64,000 bases of DNA from Kribbella rubisoli (GCF_004217145.1 NZ_SHKR01000013.1:372001-436000), one strand, 5' to 3'; positions 32,444 to 41,394 are shown, counted from the first letter of the stretch. The notes: a model not told the origin generated them from the letters alone. Numbers and translations are program-made.

Positions 32444-33910
32444 ATGACAACGCATCCACACGATCCGGCCGTGGTCGGATCGTTCGCGATCCAGGGCCGG
32501 CTCGGCCGTGGGGCGATGGGTGCGGTCTACCTCGCTCGATCGCCGGGCGGGCGGTTGGTCGCGGTGAAGGTGGTGCGCGACGAGCTCGCCGGTGACTCGG
32601 GCTTCCGGGCGCGATTCGCGCGCGAGATCGACGCTGCACGGAAGGTGAGCGGCGCGTTCACCGCGGCGGTTGTCGACGCGGATCCGGATGCGGATCGCCC
32701 GTGGCTCGCGACGGAGTACTTGCCGGGACCCACGCTGCAGAAGGCGATCGAGACGTCCGGACCGTTGTCGCCGGCGGGAGTGCAGTCGCTAGCGAGTGGG
32801 TTGGCCGAGGCGTTGATGGCGATCCATGCGAGCGGTGTCGTGCATCGCGATCTGAAGCCGTCGAACATCGTGCTGACCGACAACGGACCGCGCGTGATCG
32901 ACTTCGGTATCGCGCGGGCGTTGGAGGAGGCGAGCCTGACGGCGACCGGGATGGTGATCGGTACGCCGGGTTACCTGTCGCCGGAGCAGATCACCGGGAC
33001 CGGGATCGGGTCGGCGAGCGATCTGTTCGCGCTCGGTGCTGTGCTGGTGTTCGCGGCGTCGGGGCGTGGTCCGTTCGCGACCGGAAACCCGGCGTCGATG
33101 CTGCATCGGATCGTCAACGAGCATCCACAGATCCCACCGCTCCCGGGTGCGCTGCACGACGTCGTACGCCGATGCCTCGCTCGCGACCCCGCCCAGCGCC
33201 CGACACCGCTGGAAATCCTGCAACTCCTCGGACAGCCCGTCCCGACAGCCCTTCTCAATCCGCCCACGATCGTCCTGCCATCCGCCACCAGGGTCCTGCC
33301 GCCAACGGCAGGGCAGGATTTGCCACCGGTACCCACGCCCCTTCCCGCGCCGCCCGGAGCGTTTGCCCAAGCCCCGACACCGAGCGGCCCGCCCGCCCAG
33401 GGTGGTGTGGTTGGGGCGAGTTTTGCGACGAGTCGGGTGCGGGCGGTGGTGTTTGCGGTGGTTACCACGGTTCTCTGTCTTGCGTTTGCGTCGCGCGATC
33501 CGGAAATGCAGGTCTTGCATCCGATCATCTCGACGGTCCTCGGTCTGGTCTCGTTGACCTTTCTGTACTTCGCGATCCGGCACTGGATCCTCGTGCTCAG
33601 GCCGAAGGTCGTGCTTCGTCTGTCTCCGCAGGGATTGACGATCAACCGGGCCTACCGCGAAGCGACGATCCCCTGGTACGGCGTGACGCGGCTTCATGTC
33701 GGCGGTGACAGCAAGCGTCCGTGGTTGATTGCTTGGCTCGAACCGCAGTACCAGAACCAGTTGCCGGTCTCGCATCGTCGTCACCATGGCGGGCTGCGGA
33801 TCTACCCGATCGCGCACGGCGCTACCCACGGCCGCCGTCAGACACAGGTCAACGAGCTCCGCGCTGCTCTCAACTGGTACGCGGGCCGGATCCACGACAA
33901 TTCGTACTGA
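32444..33910 (+). CDS. Serine/threonine protein kinase with C-terminal membrane and PH-like region
   Basis: A 488-residue PknB-type kinase. Kinase marks: glycine loop GRLGRGAMGAVYLA, Lys42 in VAVKVV, catalytic HRDLKPSN (Asp136), DFG at 153-155, and GTPGYLSPEQI in the activation region. After a proline-rich linker (about 265-325) come two membrane segments (VRAVVFAVVTTVLCLAFAS, TVLGLVSLTFLYFAIRHWIL) and a cytoplasmic tail (PKVVLRLSPQGLTINRAYRE, TIPWYGVTRLHVGG) that looks like a bacterial PH-type domain. PASTA repeats are absent, so it does not follow the PknB extracellular-sensor plan. The 3' end overlaps the next GNAT ATG by one base. Confidence 0.9.
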   Translation: MTTHPHDPAVVGSFAIQGRLGRGAMGAVYLARSPGGRLVAVKVVRDELAGDSGFRARFAREIDAARKVSGAFTAAVVDADPDADRPWLATEYLPGPTLQKAIETSGPLSPAGVQSLASGLAEALMAIHASGVVHRDLKPSNIVLTDNGPRVIDFGIARALEEASLTATGMVIGTPGYLSPEQITGTGIGSASDLFALGAVLVFAASGRGPFATGNPASMLHRIVNEHPQIPPLPGALHDVVRRCLARDPAQRPTPLEILQLLGQPVPTALLNPPTIVLPSATRVLPPTAGQDLPPVPTPLPAPPGAFAQAPTPSGPPAQGGVVGASFATSRVRAVVFAVVTTVLCLAFASRDPEMQVLHPIISTVLGLVSLTFLYFAIRHWILVLRPKVVLRLSPQGLTINRAYREATIPWYGVTRLHVGGDSKRPWLIAWLEPQYQNQLPVSHRRHHGGLRIYPIAHGATHGRRQTQVNELRAALNWYAGRIHDNSY

Positions 33911-34443
33911 TGAACATTCGACCAGCCACCACCGCCGACGGCCCGAGAATCAGCGAGCTGCTTATCGCGTCCTGGGGAAGTCACATAGCGGTCGCTCACG
34001 GCGTGGCGTACGACGCCACCACGCTGCCGGCGATCGTGGCCGAAGAGGGCGACCGCATCGTCGGCCTGCTCACGTACAACCTGCAGGGTCAGGAGCTCGA
34101 GGTCGTCACGATCGACGCTCCGGCGCAGCATCGCGGCGTAGGGTCAGCCCTGCTGGAAGCCGCGGCCGAAGCAGCAAGGGGAGCTGGTGCTCGCCGGCTC
34201 TGGTTGATCACGACCAACGACAACCTCGACGCCCTCCGCTTCTACCAGCGCCGCGGCATGCGCATCGTCGAGGTCAGACCTGGAGCAGTCGACGAGTCCC
34301 GCAAGCTCAAACCCACGATCCCGCCCACCGGCGCGTACGACATTCCCTCCATGACGAACTGGTTCTGGAGCTTCGACTCGACTAGTCGGGGAGCATCGGC
34401 ATCTCCAGGCCTTGGCGTTTGCCGAGGAGGATGCCGCGGGTGA
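33910..34443 (+). CDS. GNAT N-acetyltransferase with a frameshifted C-terminus
   Basis: An acetyltransferase with RPATTADGPRISELLIASWG at the start, AQHRGVGSALLEAAAEAARG as acetyl-CoA motif and DNLDALRFYQRRGMRIVEVR near the end. The annotated frame runs 34 residues past the usual end and overlaps dinB by 62 bp. In the next frame the same DNA encodes a family-like ending (LHDELVLELRLD, stop at 34383-34385), which would be in frame if the CCC run at 34345-34347 had one more C. So this is a frameshift near the C-terminus or a sequencing error; the catalytic core is intact. Confidence 0.82.
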   Translation: MNIRPATTADGPRISELLIASWGSHIAVAHGVAYDATTLPAIVAEEGDRIVGLLTYNLQGQELEVVTIDAPAQHRGVGSALLEAAAEAARGAGARRLWLITTNDNLDALRFYQRRGMRIVEVRPGAVDESRKLKPTIPPTGAYDIPSMTNWFWSFDSTSRGASASPGLGVCRGGCRG

Positions 34444-35581
34444 TCGCGTCGGTGCCGAACTTGTCTTTGACCTGGTCGAGGGCCGAGTCGAGCTCGTTGT
34501 TCGCCGCCTTGTCGAAGGGCAGCGCCAGCTGCAGGGCCGCCTCGTTTTCGAGGTTGCCGACGGAGATGCCGATCATTGTGATGCCCTGCGCGGCGATCAG
34601 CGGATGCGCGGCCCGGAGCAACGCCCGGGCCGTGAGCAGAATCGCCCGCGTCTGATCCGTTGCCTGAGGCAACGTATGTGAGCGGGTCGCCCGGGTGAAG
34701 TCGTCGAAGCGCAGCCGCAGCGTGACCGTCCGGCCCGAGCGCTCCGCGTTACGCATCCGGCGGGTGACTCGGTCCACCAGACCCGCGAGCACCGCATCGA
34801 GCGTCGCCGGCGACTTCGGTGACCGACCCAGCGCCCGCTGGGAACCGATCGACCGTCGCCGTCGCCCGACCTCGATCGGCCGCGGATCCCGGTTGTGCGC
34901 CAAAGCGTGCAGATGCCGCCCAGATGCCCGCCCGAGCATCGCGACCAGCGCGGCCTCGGGCAGGATCGCAACATCACCGACCTTGGTCAGCCCGCGGTTG
35001 CGCAACTTCTCCGCCGTCACCTCGCCGACGCCCCACAGCCGCGAAACATCCAACGGATGCAGGAACTCCAGCTCCCGGTCCGGCGCGACCTCGAGCAGCC
35101 CGTCGGGCTTCGCGACCCCGCTCGCCACCTTCGCCAGGAACTTCGTGCGCGCCACCCCGACCGTGATCGGCAGCCCTACGCGCGACAGCACCTCGGCCCG
35201 CAGTCGTCGCGCGATCTCCACCGGAGTCCCGCGGATCTTCCGCAGCCCGCCCACGTCCAGGAACGCCTCGTCGATCGACAGCCCTTCGACCAACGGCGTC
35301 GTGTCCTCGAAGACCTTGAACACGGCCTTGCTGGCCTCGGAGTACGCCGACATGCGCGGCTCGACGATGATCGCGCCGGGACAGCGGCGCAGCGCCTGTC
35401 CGCCGTTCATCGCCGTACGCACGCCGTACGCCTTGGCCTCGTAGCTGCACGCCAGCACCACGCCCGCGCCGACGATCACCGGGCGGCCGCGTAAGCGCGC
35501 GTCGTCCCGCTGCTCGACCGAGGCGTAGAACGCGTCGAGGTCGGCATGCAGGATGTTCGCACCACCCAAGGACACGAACAC
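34382..35581 (-). CDS. dinB: DNA polymerase IV (Y-family translesion polymerase)
   Basis: A 399-residue Y-family polymerase. Catalytic acids are seen in ILHADLDAFYASVE (Asp14, Asp16) and LSIDEAFLDV. The finger/palm motif YEAKAYGVRTAMNGGQALRR, the HhH region LWGVGEVTAEKLRNRGLTKV and the little-finger region GRTVTLRLRFDDFTRATRSH are complete. A beta-clamp motif (QLALPF) lies near the C-terminus. The GTG start at 35581 lies inside a perfect SOS box, so the gene is probably LexA-controlled; a GTG two codons later is an alternative start. Its 3' end overlaps the convergent GNAT tail. Confidence 0.95.
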   Translation of the reverse strand: MFVSLGGANILHADLDAFYASVEQRDDARLRGRPVIVGAGVVLACSYEAKAYGVRTAMNGGQALRRCPGAIIVEPRMSAYSEASKAVFKVFEDTTPLVEGLSIDEAFLDVGGLRKIRGTPVEIARRLRAEVLSRVGLPITVGVARTKFLAKVASGVAKPDGLLEVAPDRELEFLHPLDVSRLWGVGEVTAEKLRNRGLTKVGDVAILPEAALVAMLGRASGRHLHALAHNRDPRPIEVGRRRRSIGSQRALGRSPKSPATLDAVLAGLVDRVTRRMRNAERSGRTVTLRLRFDDFTRATRSHTLPQATDQTRAILLTARALLRAAHPLIAAQGITMIGISVGNLENEAALQLALPFDKAANNELDSALDQVKDKFGTDAITRGILLGKRQGLEMPMLPD

Positions 35582-35588
35582 ATGTTCG
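35575..35588. promoter_or_regulatory. LexA SOS box at the dinB start
   Basis: CGAAC-ACAT-GTTCG is a perfect match to the actinobacterial/Gram-positive LexA consensus CGAAC(N4)GTTCG. It overlaps the dinB GTG and lies 67-80 bp before the divergent MFS transporter start. A TATATG sequence just upstream (minus strand) could be the -10 element, which would place transcription start at or near the GTG, giving a leaderless mRNA. Confidence 0.8.
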
Positions 35589-35654
35589 CATATACCACCG
35601 ACAAAATGAGATAGGGAGAATTCCCGACGCGGTGGCCGACGATGTCAGGAAAGA

Positions 35655-36875
35655 ATGCAGCTTATGGACCTGTCGGCGTACCGCGATCTCTGGAAGACCC
35701 ACGGCGTGGTGGCGCTCTTGGCCTCGGCGCTGGTCGCGCGGATGCCGGTGCTGGCGACGATGGTCCCGTTGGCCTTCCTGGCCAAGGACGCCTCCGGCAA
35801 CTTCGGCTGGGCCGGTGTGGTCGCAGGCGCCTACTCAGTCGGTACTGCGGTCGCCAGCGTGGTCTGGTCACGCATGGCGGACCGCAAGGGCGCACGGAAG
35901 GTCGTCATCGGCACTGGGATGGCGTGGGGGCTGTGGATGGCAGTGCTCGCTCTGATGCCCTACAGCTGGTACCGGCTGCTTCCGATCGCCGCTGTGCTGG
36001 CCGGTGTGTTCGTCTCGCCGGTCACCTCGGCACTCCGCGCCAACTGGCCGCGGATTGTGCACGGCTCCCGCCTGCGGGCGGTCTACTCGCTGGATGCGAC
36101 CGCGCAGGAGCTCCTGTTCGTCATCGGCCCGATGCTCGGCGCACTGATGGTCAGCTTCGCCAGTCCGCGCGCCGGGCTGCTGGCGTGTGCGGTGACGGCC
36201 GCGGCGGCTATCTGGTGGTTCGGGATGAACCAGCGGACCGATGTACCGCATGACGAGACCGCCGGACCGCGTCCCACTGCGTGGCAGCTGATCTTCCATT
36301 CGCACCGCACGCCGATCCTGATCGCCTGGGCCTGTCTGGTGATGGGCTTCGCGTCGATGTCGCTCGGCATGGTCGCCGTCGCCGATGAGCACGGCAACCG
36401 TTTGATTGCAGGCATTCTCGAGACTGTGGCCGCGGTGGGGAGTGTGACCGGCGGTGTGATCAACGGTGCGCTCCCCGGCGGCCGTACGTCGGCAGTGTGG
36501 CGGCGGATGCTGGTGTTCTCCGCGCTGGTCGCGGTCTGCATCCTCGCCACGTCGTCCGTCCTCGCACTGGCGGTGGCGATGTTCGCGACGGGCTGCATGA
36601 TCGCTCCGACGGTCGCGGCCCTCTACGAGCGCGTCGGCGCGCTCACGCCGACGGCCGCGCACACCGAGATCTTCGGCTGGACCCAGAGCGGCGGCATGGT
36701 CGGGTCAGCGATCGGCTCCGCTATGGCAGGCGCGGTAGTCGAGGCGTTCGGCGTTCGCTACGCATGGGTCCTGACGGCCGGCCTCGCCGTACTGGCGACC
36801 CTGTCCCTGCTGCGCGTGCCGCCCCATCGGCCGGCCGAGACAAGTGCAGTGGAGGGTACGGCGGTCGCGGCGTAG
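35655..36875 (+). CDS. MFS transporter
   Basis: A 406-residue major-facilitator protein with 12 predicted membrane segments. The loop 2-3 motif is SRMADRKGARKVVIGTGMAW; the matching second-half start is HSHRTPILIAWACLVMGFAS. It resembles small-molecule efflux carriers; no substrate can be read. ATG 35655 has AGGAAAG just upstream. It is divergent from dinB and shares the SOS-box intergenic region. The last 118 bp overlap the convergent RibD-like gene. Confidence 0.88.
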   Translation: MQLMDLSAYRDLWKTHGVVALLASALVARMPVLATMVPLAFLAKDASGNFGWAGVVAGAYSVGTAVASVVWSRMADRKGARKVVIGTGMAWGLWMAVLALMPYSWYRLLPIAAVLAGVFVSPVTSALRANWPRIVHGSRLRAVYSLDATAQELLFVIGPMLGALMVSFASPRAGLLACAVTAAAAIWWFGMNQRTDVPHDETAGPRPTAWQLIFHSHRTPILIAWACLVMGFASMSLGMVAVADEHGNRLIAGILETVAAVGSVTGGVINGALPGGRTSAVWRRMLVFSALVAVCILATSSVLALAVAMFATGCMIAPTVAALYERVGALTPTAAHTEIFGWTQSGGMVGSAIGSAMAGAVVEAFGVRYAWVLTAGLAVLATLSLLRVPPHRPAETSAVEGTAVAA

Positions 36876-37351
36876 CGCACCCGATAGTTCGCTTCGAGTA
36901 CGCCGCCGTCGCGTGCGCACATCGAGATCAGCCGCAGCGGGCGGCGATCCAGCAGCATGCCCCGGCCCGCGGCGATCGGGTGGATGAGCAGCGAGACCTC
37001 GTCGATCAGTCGCCACCGCAGCAACGAGCGGACCAGCGACAGACTGCCGATCACGTGCAGGTCGTCGCCGGGCACAGACTTCAGGGCGGCGAGTACGCGG
37101 CGGGTGTCGCCCTGCAGCATCTCGGTGCCGGGGCGGGCGACCACGGGACGGGACCCGATCACGAGGTTCCGGGTGTGCTCGAGTCCGGCCAGCGTTCCGG
37201 CGTACCGCTCGAACGTCTTGCGGCCGAGCAGCACGGTGCCGGCTCCGGCGACCAGCTCCCCGAGGGCCTGCCGAGGCTCCGTGAGCCACTGCTCCGGCCG
37301 TTCGACGATGCCATCTTCGGACATGCACAGCCTCGCGACGATGTTCCGCAT
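36758..37351 (-). CDS. RibD C-terminal / DHFR-like family protein
   Basis: A DHFR-fold protein: start MRNIVARLCMSEDGIVERPE, central LLGRKTFERYAGTL, RNLVIGSRPVV, DDLHVIGSLSLVRSLLRWRL and IDEVSLLIHPIAAGRGMLLD. I start at ATG 37351, 26 codons into the longest frame, where the family begins. Family members normally end near residue 160, but this frame reads on for about 40 more residues into the antisense of the MFS gene, so the natural stop was probably lost. It lies 34 bp after the ArsR-type gene, so the two form an operon. Confidence 0.78.
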   Translation of the reverse strand: MRNIVARLCMSEDGIVERPEQWLTEPRQALGELVAGAGTVLLGRKTFERYAGTLAGLEHTRNLVIGSRPVVARPGTEMLQGDTRRVLAALKSVPGDDLHVIGSLSLVRSLLRWRLIDEVSLLIHPIAAGRGMLLDRRPLRLISMCARDGGVLEANYRVRYAATAVPSTALVSAGRWGGTRSRDRVASTARPAVRTHA

Positions 37352-37385
37352 ATGAAGCCAGATGCAAACTCCGGCCCGAAGGTTG

Positions 37386-37709
37386 TCAGTCCTTCCGGCG
37401 GCCGCGGTGCAGCTCGGTCTCGAGGGCATCGAGCCGGTTGATCCAGAACTTGCGGTACCGGTCCAGCCAGGTGTCGATCTCGCGCAGCGGGCCGGGGTCG
37501 ACGGCGTACAGCCGCCGGGTGCCGTCGACGGTCACGGTCGCGAAGCCGTTGTCGCGCAGAACCCGAAGATGCTGGGAGACGGCCGGCTGGCTGATGCCGA
37601 ACTCCGCGCCGATCGTGCCGGCGATACTGCCGGCCGGCAGCTCGCCGTCGGCGAGCAGCTCAAGGATCCGGCGCCGGACCGGATCGCCGAGAATGTCGAA
37701 CGCGTGCAC
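37386..37709 (-). CDS. ArsR-family transcriptional regulator
   Basis: A 107-residue winged-helix regulator: HAFDILGDPVRRRILELLAD, GAEFGISQPAVSQHLRVLRD (recognition helix) and VDGTRRLYAVDPGPLREIDT (wing). No metal-binding cysteines (the ELCVCDL-type motif is absent), so it is of the non-metal kind often paired with DHFR-like or SRPBCC proteins, as here with the downstream RibD-like gene. The repressor probably regulates its own operon. Confidence 0.9.
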   Translation of the reverse strand: MHAFDILGDPVRRRILELLADGELPAGSIAGTIGAEFGISQPAVSQHLRVLRDNGFATVTVDGTRRLYAVDPGPLREIDTWLDRYRKFWINRLDALETELHRGRRKD

Positions 37710-37940
37710 CGGACAAGTATTTCAGCGATGACTTATATGAACAAGTCACCGGACGGTTTGCGGTTGGCGACGGCCGGTCCCGGGGAACCTTCCCGTACTG
37801 ACGGTGATCTGCCGGACGGGTCGCCCGGGTGCTGGTCGGCCGGTAGGCAACGGTCAGGTCACGGCTAGAATGACCGACGAGACTACGCCTGGTGCAACGC
37901 CGCACGGCGTACCGCAACCAGTGGTTTGAGGAGAAACACT

Positions 37941-39209
37941 GTGGGACGCGTCGTACACAAGTACGGCGGTTCTTCGGTCGCCGACGCCGATTGCATCAAG
38001 CGCGTGGCCCAACGGATCGTCGCGACAAAGAAGGCCGGGAACGACGTCGTAGTGGTGATCTCCGCCATGGGCGACACCACCGACGAACTGATGGACCTGG
38101 CCCAGCAGGTCTCTCCGCTGCCCCCGCCGCGCGAGCTGGACATGCTGCTCACCTCGGGTGAGCGGATCTCCGCCGCGCTGCTGGCGATGGCGATCGCCAA
38201 CCTGGGCTACGAAGCACGCAGCTTCACCGGCTCGCAGGCCGGTGTGATCACGACGTCCGCGCACGGCAACGCGCGCATCATCGACATCACGCCGGGCCGG
38301 ATCGAGGGCGCCCTCGGTGAGGGCCACATCGCGATCGTGGCCGGTTTCCAGGGCGTCGCCCAGGACACCAAGGACATCACCACGATGGGCCGCGGCGCCT
38401 CCGACACGACCGCGGTGGCGCTGGCCGCCGCGCTCGAGGCGGACTACTGCGAGATCTACACCGACGTGGACGGCATCTTCACCGCGGACCCGCGGATCGT
38501 GCCGGCCGCCAAGCACATCCCGAAGATCTCCTACGAGGAGATGCTCGAGATGGCCGCCTGCGGCGCCAAGGTGCTCCACCTGCGCTGCGTCGAGTACGCG
38601 CGGCGCTACAACGTCCCCGTCCACGTGCGTTCCTCCTTCTCGCAGAAGGAAGGCACCTGGGTCGTCGATGCTAAGGAACTGGATGAGATGGAACAGGCGA
38701 TAATCTCCGGCGTGGTCCAGGACCGCAACGAGGCCAAGATCACGGTCGTCGGCGTACCGGACAAGCCCGGTGAGGCGGCCCGGATCTTCGAGACGGTCGC
38801 CGGCGCCGAGACCAACATCGACATGATCGTGCAGAACGTCTCGGCGATTGCCACCAACCGCACCGACATCTCGTTCACGCTGCCCCGCGTCGACGGCTCC
38901 CGGGCGATGTCCGCACTCGCCCGGATCAAGGACGAAGTGGGCTACGAGCAGTTGCTGTACGACGACCAGATCGGCAAGGTCTCGGTCGTCGGTGTCGGAA
39001 TGCGCTCGCACCCGGGCGTTTCGGCGAAGTTCTTCTCCGCACTCGCCAACGCGGGCGTGAACATCGAGATGATCTCCACCTCGGAGATCCGGATCTCGGT
39101 GGTCGTGGACGAGAACCTGGTGGATGCTGCCGTGACCGCGGCGCACACCGCATTCGATCTGGACGACGAGCACACCCAGGCTGTCGTGTACGGAGGAACT
39201 GGACGGTGA
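37941..39209 (+). CDS. ask: Aspartate kinase
   Basis: A 422-residue kinase for the first step of the aspartate pathway (lysine, diaminopimelate, threonine, methionine). N-terminal VHKYGGSSVADADCIKRVAQ, SAMGDTTDELMDLA, the MGRGASDTTAVALAAAL nucleotide-site region and YTDVDGIFTADPRIVP are complete; two ACT domains follow (KITVVGVPDKPGEAARIFET and KVSVVGVGMRSHPGVSAKFF) for feedback control. GTG 37941 is chosen because GAGGAGAA lies seven bases before it and the family starts there. An internal in-frame start for a beta subunit is possible but not clearly marked. Confidence 0.96.
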   Translation: MGRVVHKYGGSSVADADCIKRVAQRIVATKKAGNDVVVVISAMGDTTDELMDLAQQVSPLPPPRELDMLLTSGERISAALLAMAIANLGYEARSFTGSQAGVITTSAHGNARIIDITPGRIEGALGEGHIAIVAGFQGVAQDTKDITTMGRGASDTTAVALAAALEADYCEIYTDVDGIFTADPRIVPAAKHIPKISYEEMLEMAACGAKVLHLRCVEYARRYNVPVHVRSSFSQKEGTWVVDAKELDEMEQAIISGVVQDRNEAKITVVGVPDKPGEAARIFETVAGAETNIDMIVQNVSAIATNRTDISFTLPRVDGSRAMSALARIKDEVGYEQLLYDDQIGKVSVVGVGMRSHPGVSAKFFSALANAGVNIEMISTSEIRISVVVDENLVDAAVTAAHTAFDLDDEHTQAVVYGGTGR

Positions 39210-40312
39210 CCCCTGTGAGCGCTGTGGAGAACACGATCGAGGACCGGGCGGGCCTGCCATCGCTGGCGGTGGTCGGTGCGACCGGGGCCGTCGGGTCGGT
39301 GATGCTGACCCTGCTCTCGACCCGCGAGAACGTCTGGGGAGAGATCCGGCTGATCGCGTCCGAGCGCTCCGCGGGTAAACGGTTGAAGGTCCGCGGCGAG
39401 GAGGTCGAGGTCGTCGCGATCAGCGAGGACGCCTTCGACGGGATCGACGTGGCGATGTTCGACGTACCGGACGAGGTGTCGGCGCATTGGGCGCCGATCG
39501 CGGCGGCCAAGGGCGCCGTCGTGGTGGACAACTCGGGCGCGTTCCGGATGGACCCGGACGTCCCGCTGGTGGTCCCGGAGGTGAACGCCGAGGCGGCCCG
39601 GAACCGGCCGAAGGGCATCATCTCCAACCCGAACTGCACGACGCTGTCGATGATCGTGGCGATGGGCGCGCTGCACCACCGCTACGAGCTCGAGCAGCTC
39701 GTCGTCGCGTCGTACCAGGCCGCGTCGGGTGCCGGGCAGTCCGGGATCGACGCGCTGTACGACCAGCTGGCGAAGGTGGCCGGAAACCGCGAGCTCGGCA
39801 GTACGCCGGGTGACGTACGGCGGGTGGTCGGTAACGACCTCGGTCCGTTCGCCGCGCCGCTCGCGCTGAACGTCGTGCCGTGGGCCGGCTCGCTCAAGGA
39901 CGACGGCTGGTCGTCGGAGGAGCTGAAGGTCCGCAACGAGTCGCGCAAGATCCTCGGCCTGCCGGACCTGAAGGTGTCCGCGACCTGCGTGCGGGTCCCG
40001 GTCGTCACCACGCACTCGTTGTCGGTGCACGCGCGGTTCGTCCAGGAGGTCGACGCCGACGGCGCCCGGGAGGTACTGCGGGACGCTCCCGGCGTGCTGC
40101 TCTTCGACAACCCGGCCGAGGGCGAGTTCCCGACGCCGGCCGATGTCGTCGGCACCGACCCGACCTGGGTCGGCCGCATCCGCAAGTCCCTCGACGACCC
40201 GAACGCGCTGGAGCTGTTCGTCTGCGGCGACAACCTCCGCAAGGGTGCGGCGCTGAACACGGCCCAGATCGCCGAGGTCGTGGCCAAAGAGTTCACCACC
40301 GCAACAGCCTGA
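39206..40312 (+). CDS. asd: Aspartate-semialdehyde dehydrogenase
   Basis: A 368-residue NADPH-dependent enzyme that makes aspartate semialdehyde. The Rossmann start is SLAVVGATGAVGSVMLTLLS, the catalytic Cys144 lies in SNPNCTT, and the substrate region has QAASGAGQSGIDAL and CVRVPVVTTHSLSVHARF. GTG start overlaps the ask stop by 4 bp, and both genes end at the strong terminator after 40319, so ask and asd form a two-gene operon, as is usual in actinobacteria. Confidence 0.96.
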   Translation: MTPVSAVENTIEDRAGLPSLAVVGATGAVGSVMLTLLSTRENVWGEIRLIASERSAGKRLKVRGEEVEVVAISEDAFDGIDVAMFDVPDEVSAHWAPIAAAKGAVVVDNSGAFRMDPDVPLVVPEVNAEAARNRPKGIISNPNCTTLSMIVAMGALHHRYELEQLVVASYQAASGAGQSGIDALYDQLAKVAGNRELGSTPGDVRRVVGNDLGPFAAPLALNVVPWAGSLKDDGWSSEELKVRNESRKILGLPDLKVSATCVRVPVVTTHSLSVHARFVQEVDADGAREVLRDAPGVLLFDNPAEGEFPTPADVVGTDPTWVGRIRKSLDDPNALELFVCGDNLRKGAALNTAQIAEVVAKEFTTATA

Positions 40313-40318
40313 AAAGCC

Positions 40319-40356
40319 CCCCGCCCCCTCGCTTCGCTCGGGGGCGGGGTTATTTT
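40319..40356 (+). terminator. Strong intrinsic terminator after ask-asd
   Basis: CCCCGCCCCC (40319-40328) pairs perfectly with GGGGGCGGGG (40340-40349) around an 11-base loop, followed by TTATTTT. A GC-rich stem with a T tract is the textbook intrinsic form and rare in this window. Confidence 0.9.
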
Positions 40357-40404
40357 CGCGCCGGCCATGTCGGCGGGGGTTGGTTGAGGGCGCTTTGTCT
40401 TGCT

Positions 40405-41394
40405 CTAGAGCCAGTTTTCGCGGGCGGCGTGGAGCGCCAGTTGGAAGCGGGTGCTGGCGCCGGTGCGGTTCATCAGGCGTTCCAGGTAGCGGAAGAACGT
40501 GCGGCGGCTGATGCCGAGCGTGCGTGCGATGGTGTCGTCCGCGGCGCCGGTTGCCAGGAGTGCGAGCAGGCGGCGCTCGATCGGCTCCAGGCGGTCGTCC
40601 TCGGTGCCGACCGACGCGTGCAGCGGCAATGCGTTGCGCCAGCACAGCTCGAACATCCCGATCAGTGCGGTCAGCAGGCTGCTCGGCCGGATGATCAGCA
40701 GCGAGCGGTTCACCTCGGTGTCGCGCACCGACATCGAGACGTAGGCGATCGACCCGTCGATGATGGTCAGCTTCGCCGGTACGTCGGGTAGCACGCGGGC
40801 CTGCTCGCCCGCCTCCACGCACGGGAGGATGTTCTCGGTCAGGTACCCGGGCACCTCGACGGACTCCGGCGAGTACACGACCCGGTAGGCGACGCCACGC
40901 TTCAGGTGGTCGATCTCCTCCTGGTTGGGACCGCCGATGTAGTACGGCGGGGAGTCGATGGCCAGGATCTCGCGCTGCGCACCGCCCTTGATCTGGTGGA
41001 TCCGCTCGACGATCGCGCTGCCGGTGACCACCTCGATCAGGTGCGTGGTGGACTCGTTGTGCACGGTCCGGCGGAACTCGTCGTACGCGTTCAGGACGTC
41101 GATGCGGGCCTGCTTCAGCTCCGACTCGCGGCGCAGCGTCAGGGCCTCCAGACCGGCGTCCGGGGGCACCGGCAGGTAGCGGGAGTGGTCCGAGCCCGAC
41201 CGCCGGGCCAGGCCGGCCTGCACGAGGCCGCTCAGAATGGAGTCGATCGGGTGCTCCCGGTCCGGGACCGCGTCGTCCAGTTCGGTGATCGACGACGGTC
41301 CGGTCCGCAGCAGGTGCTGGTAGACCTCGATCTCGTCGTCGTTGAGCCCGAGCACCTTCAAATGGCCGGCACGCTCCGTGTCGGTTGTGCTCAC
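40405..41394 (-). CDS. HTH regulator with TrmB-like N-terminus and LuxR-type C-terminus
   Basis: A 329-residue regulator with two possible DNA-binding ends. Residues 10-70 form a TrmB-type winged helix (VLGLNDDEIEVYQHLLRTGP); the middle (IVERIHQIKGGAQREILAID, LTIIDGSIAYVSMSVRDTEV) resembles the effector/phospholipase-D-like fold of TrmB proteins; the last 60 residues are a LuxR-like HTH (RLLALLATGAADDTIARTLG then ISRRTFFRYLERLM). A GGGAGGGAG site precedes the GTG. This layout is widespread in actinomycetes. It lies next to, but divergent from, the glycan operon and could regulate it; that is inference from position. Confidence 0.85.
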   Translation of the reverse strand: MSTTDTERAGHLKVLGLNDDEIEVYQHLLRTGPSSITELDDAVPDREHPIDSILSGLVQAGLARRSGSDHSRYLPVPPDAGLEALTLRRESELKQARIDVLNAYDEFRRTVHNESTTHLIEVVTGSAIVERIHQIKGGAQREILAIDSPPYYIGGPNQEEIDHLKRGVAYRVVYSPESVEVPGYLTENILPCVEAGEQARVLPDVPAKLTIIDGSIAYVSMSVRDTEVNRSLLIIRPSSLLTALIGMFELCWRNALPLHASVGTEDDRLEPIERRLLALLATGAADDTIARTLGISRRTFFRYLERLMNRTGASTRFQLALHAARENWL

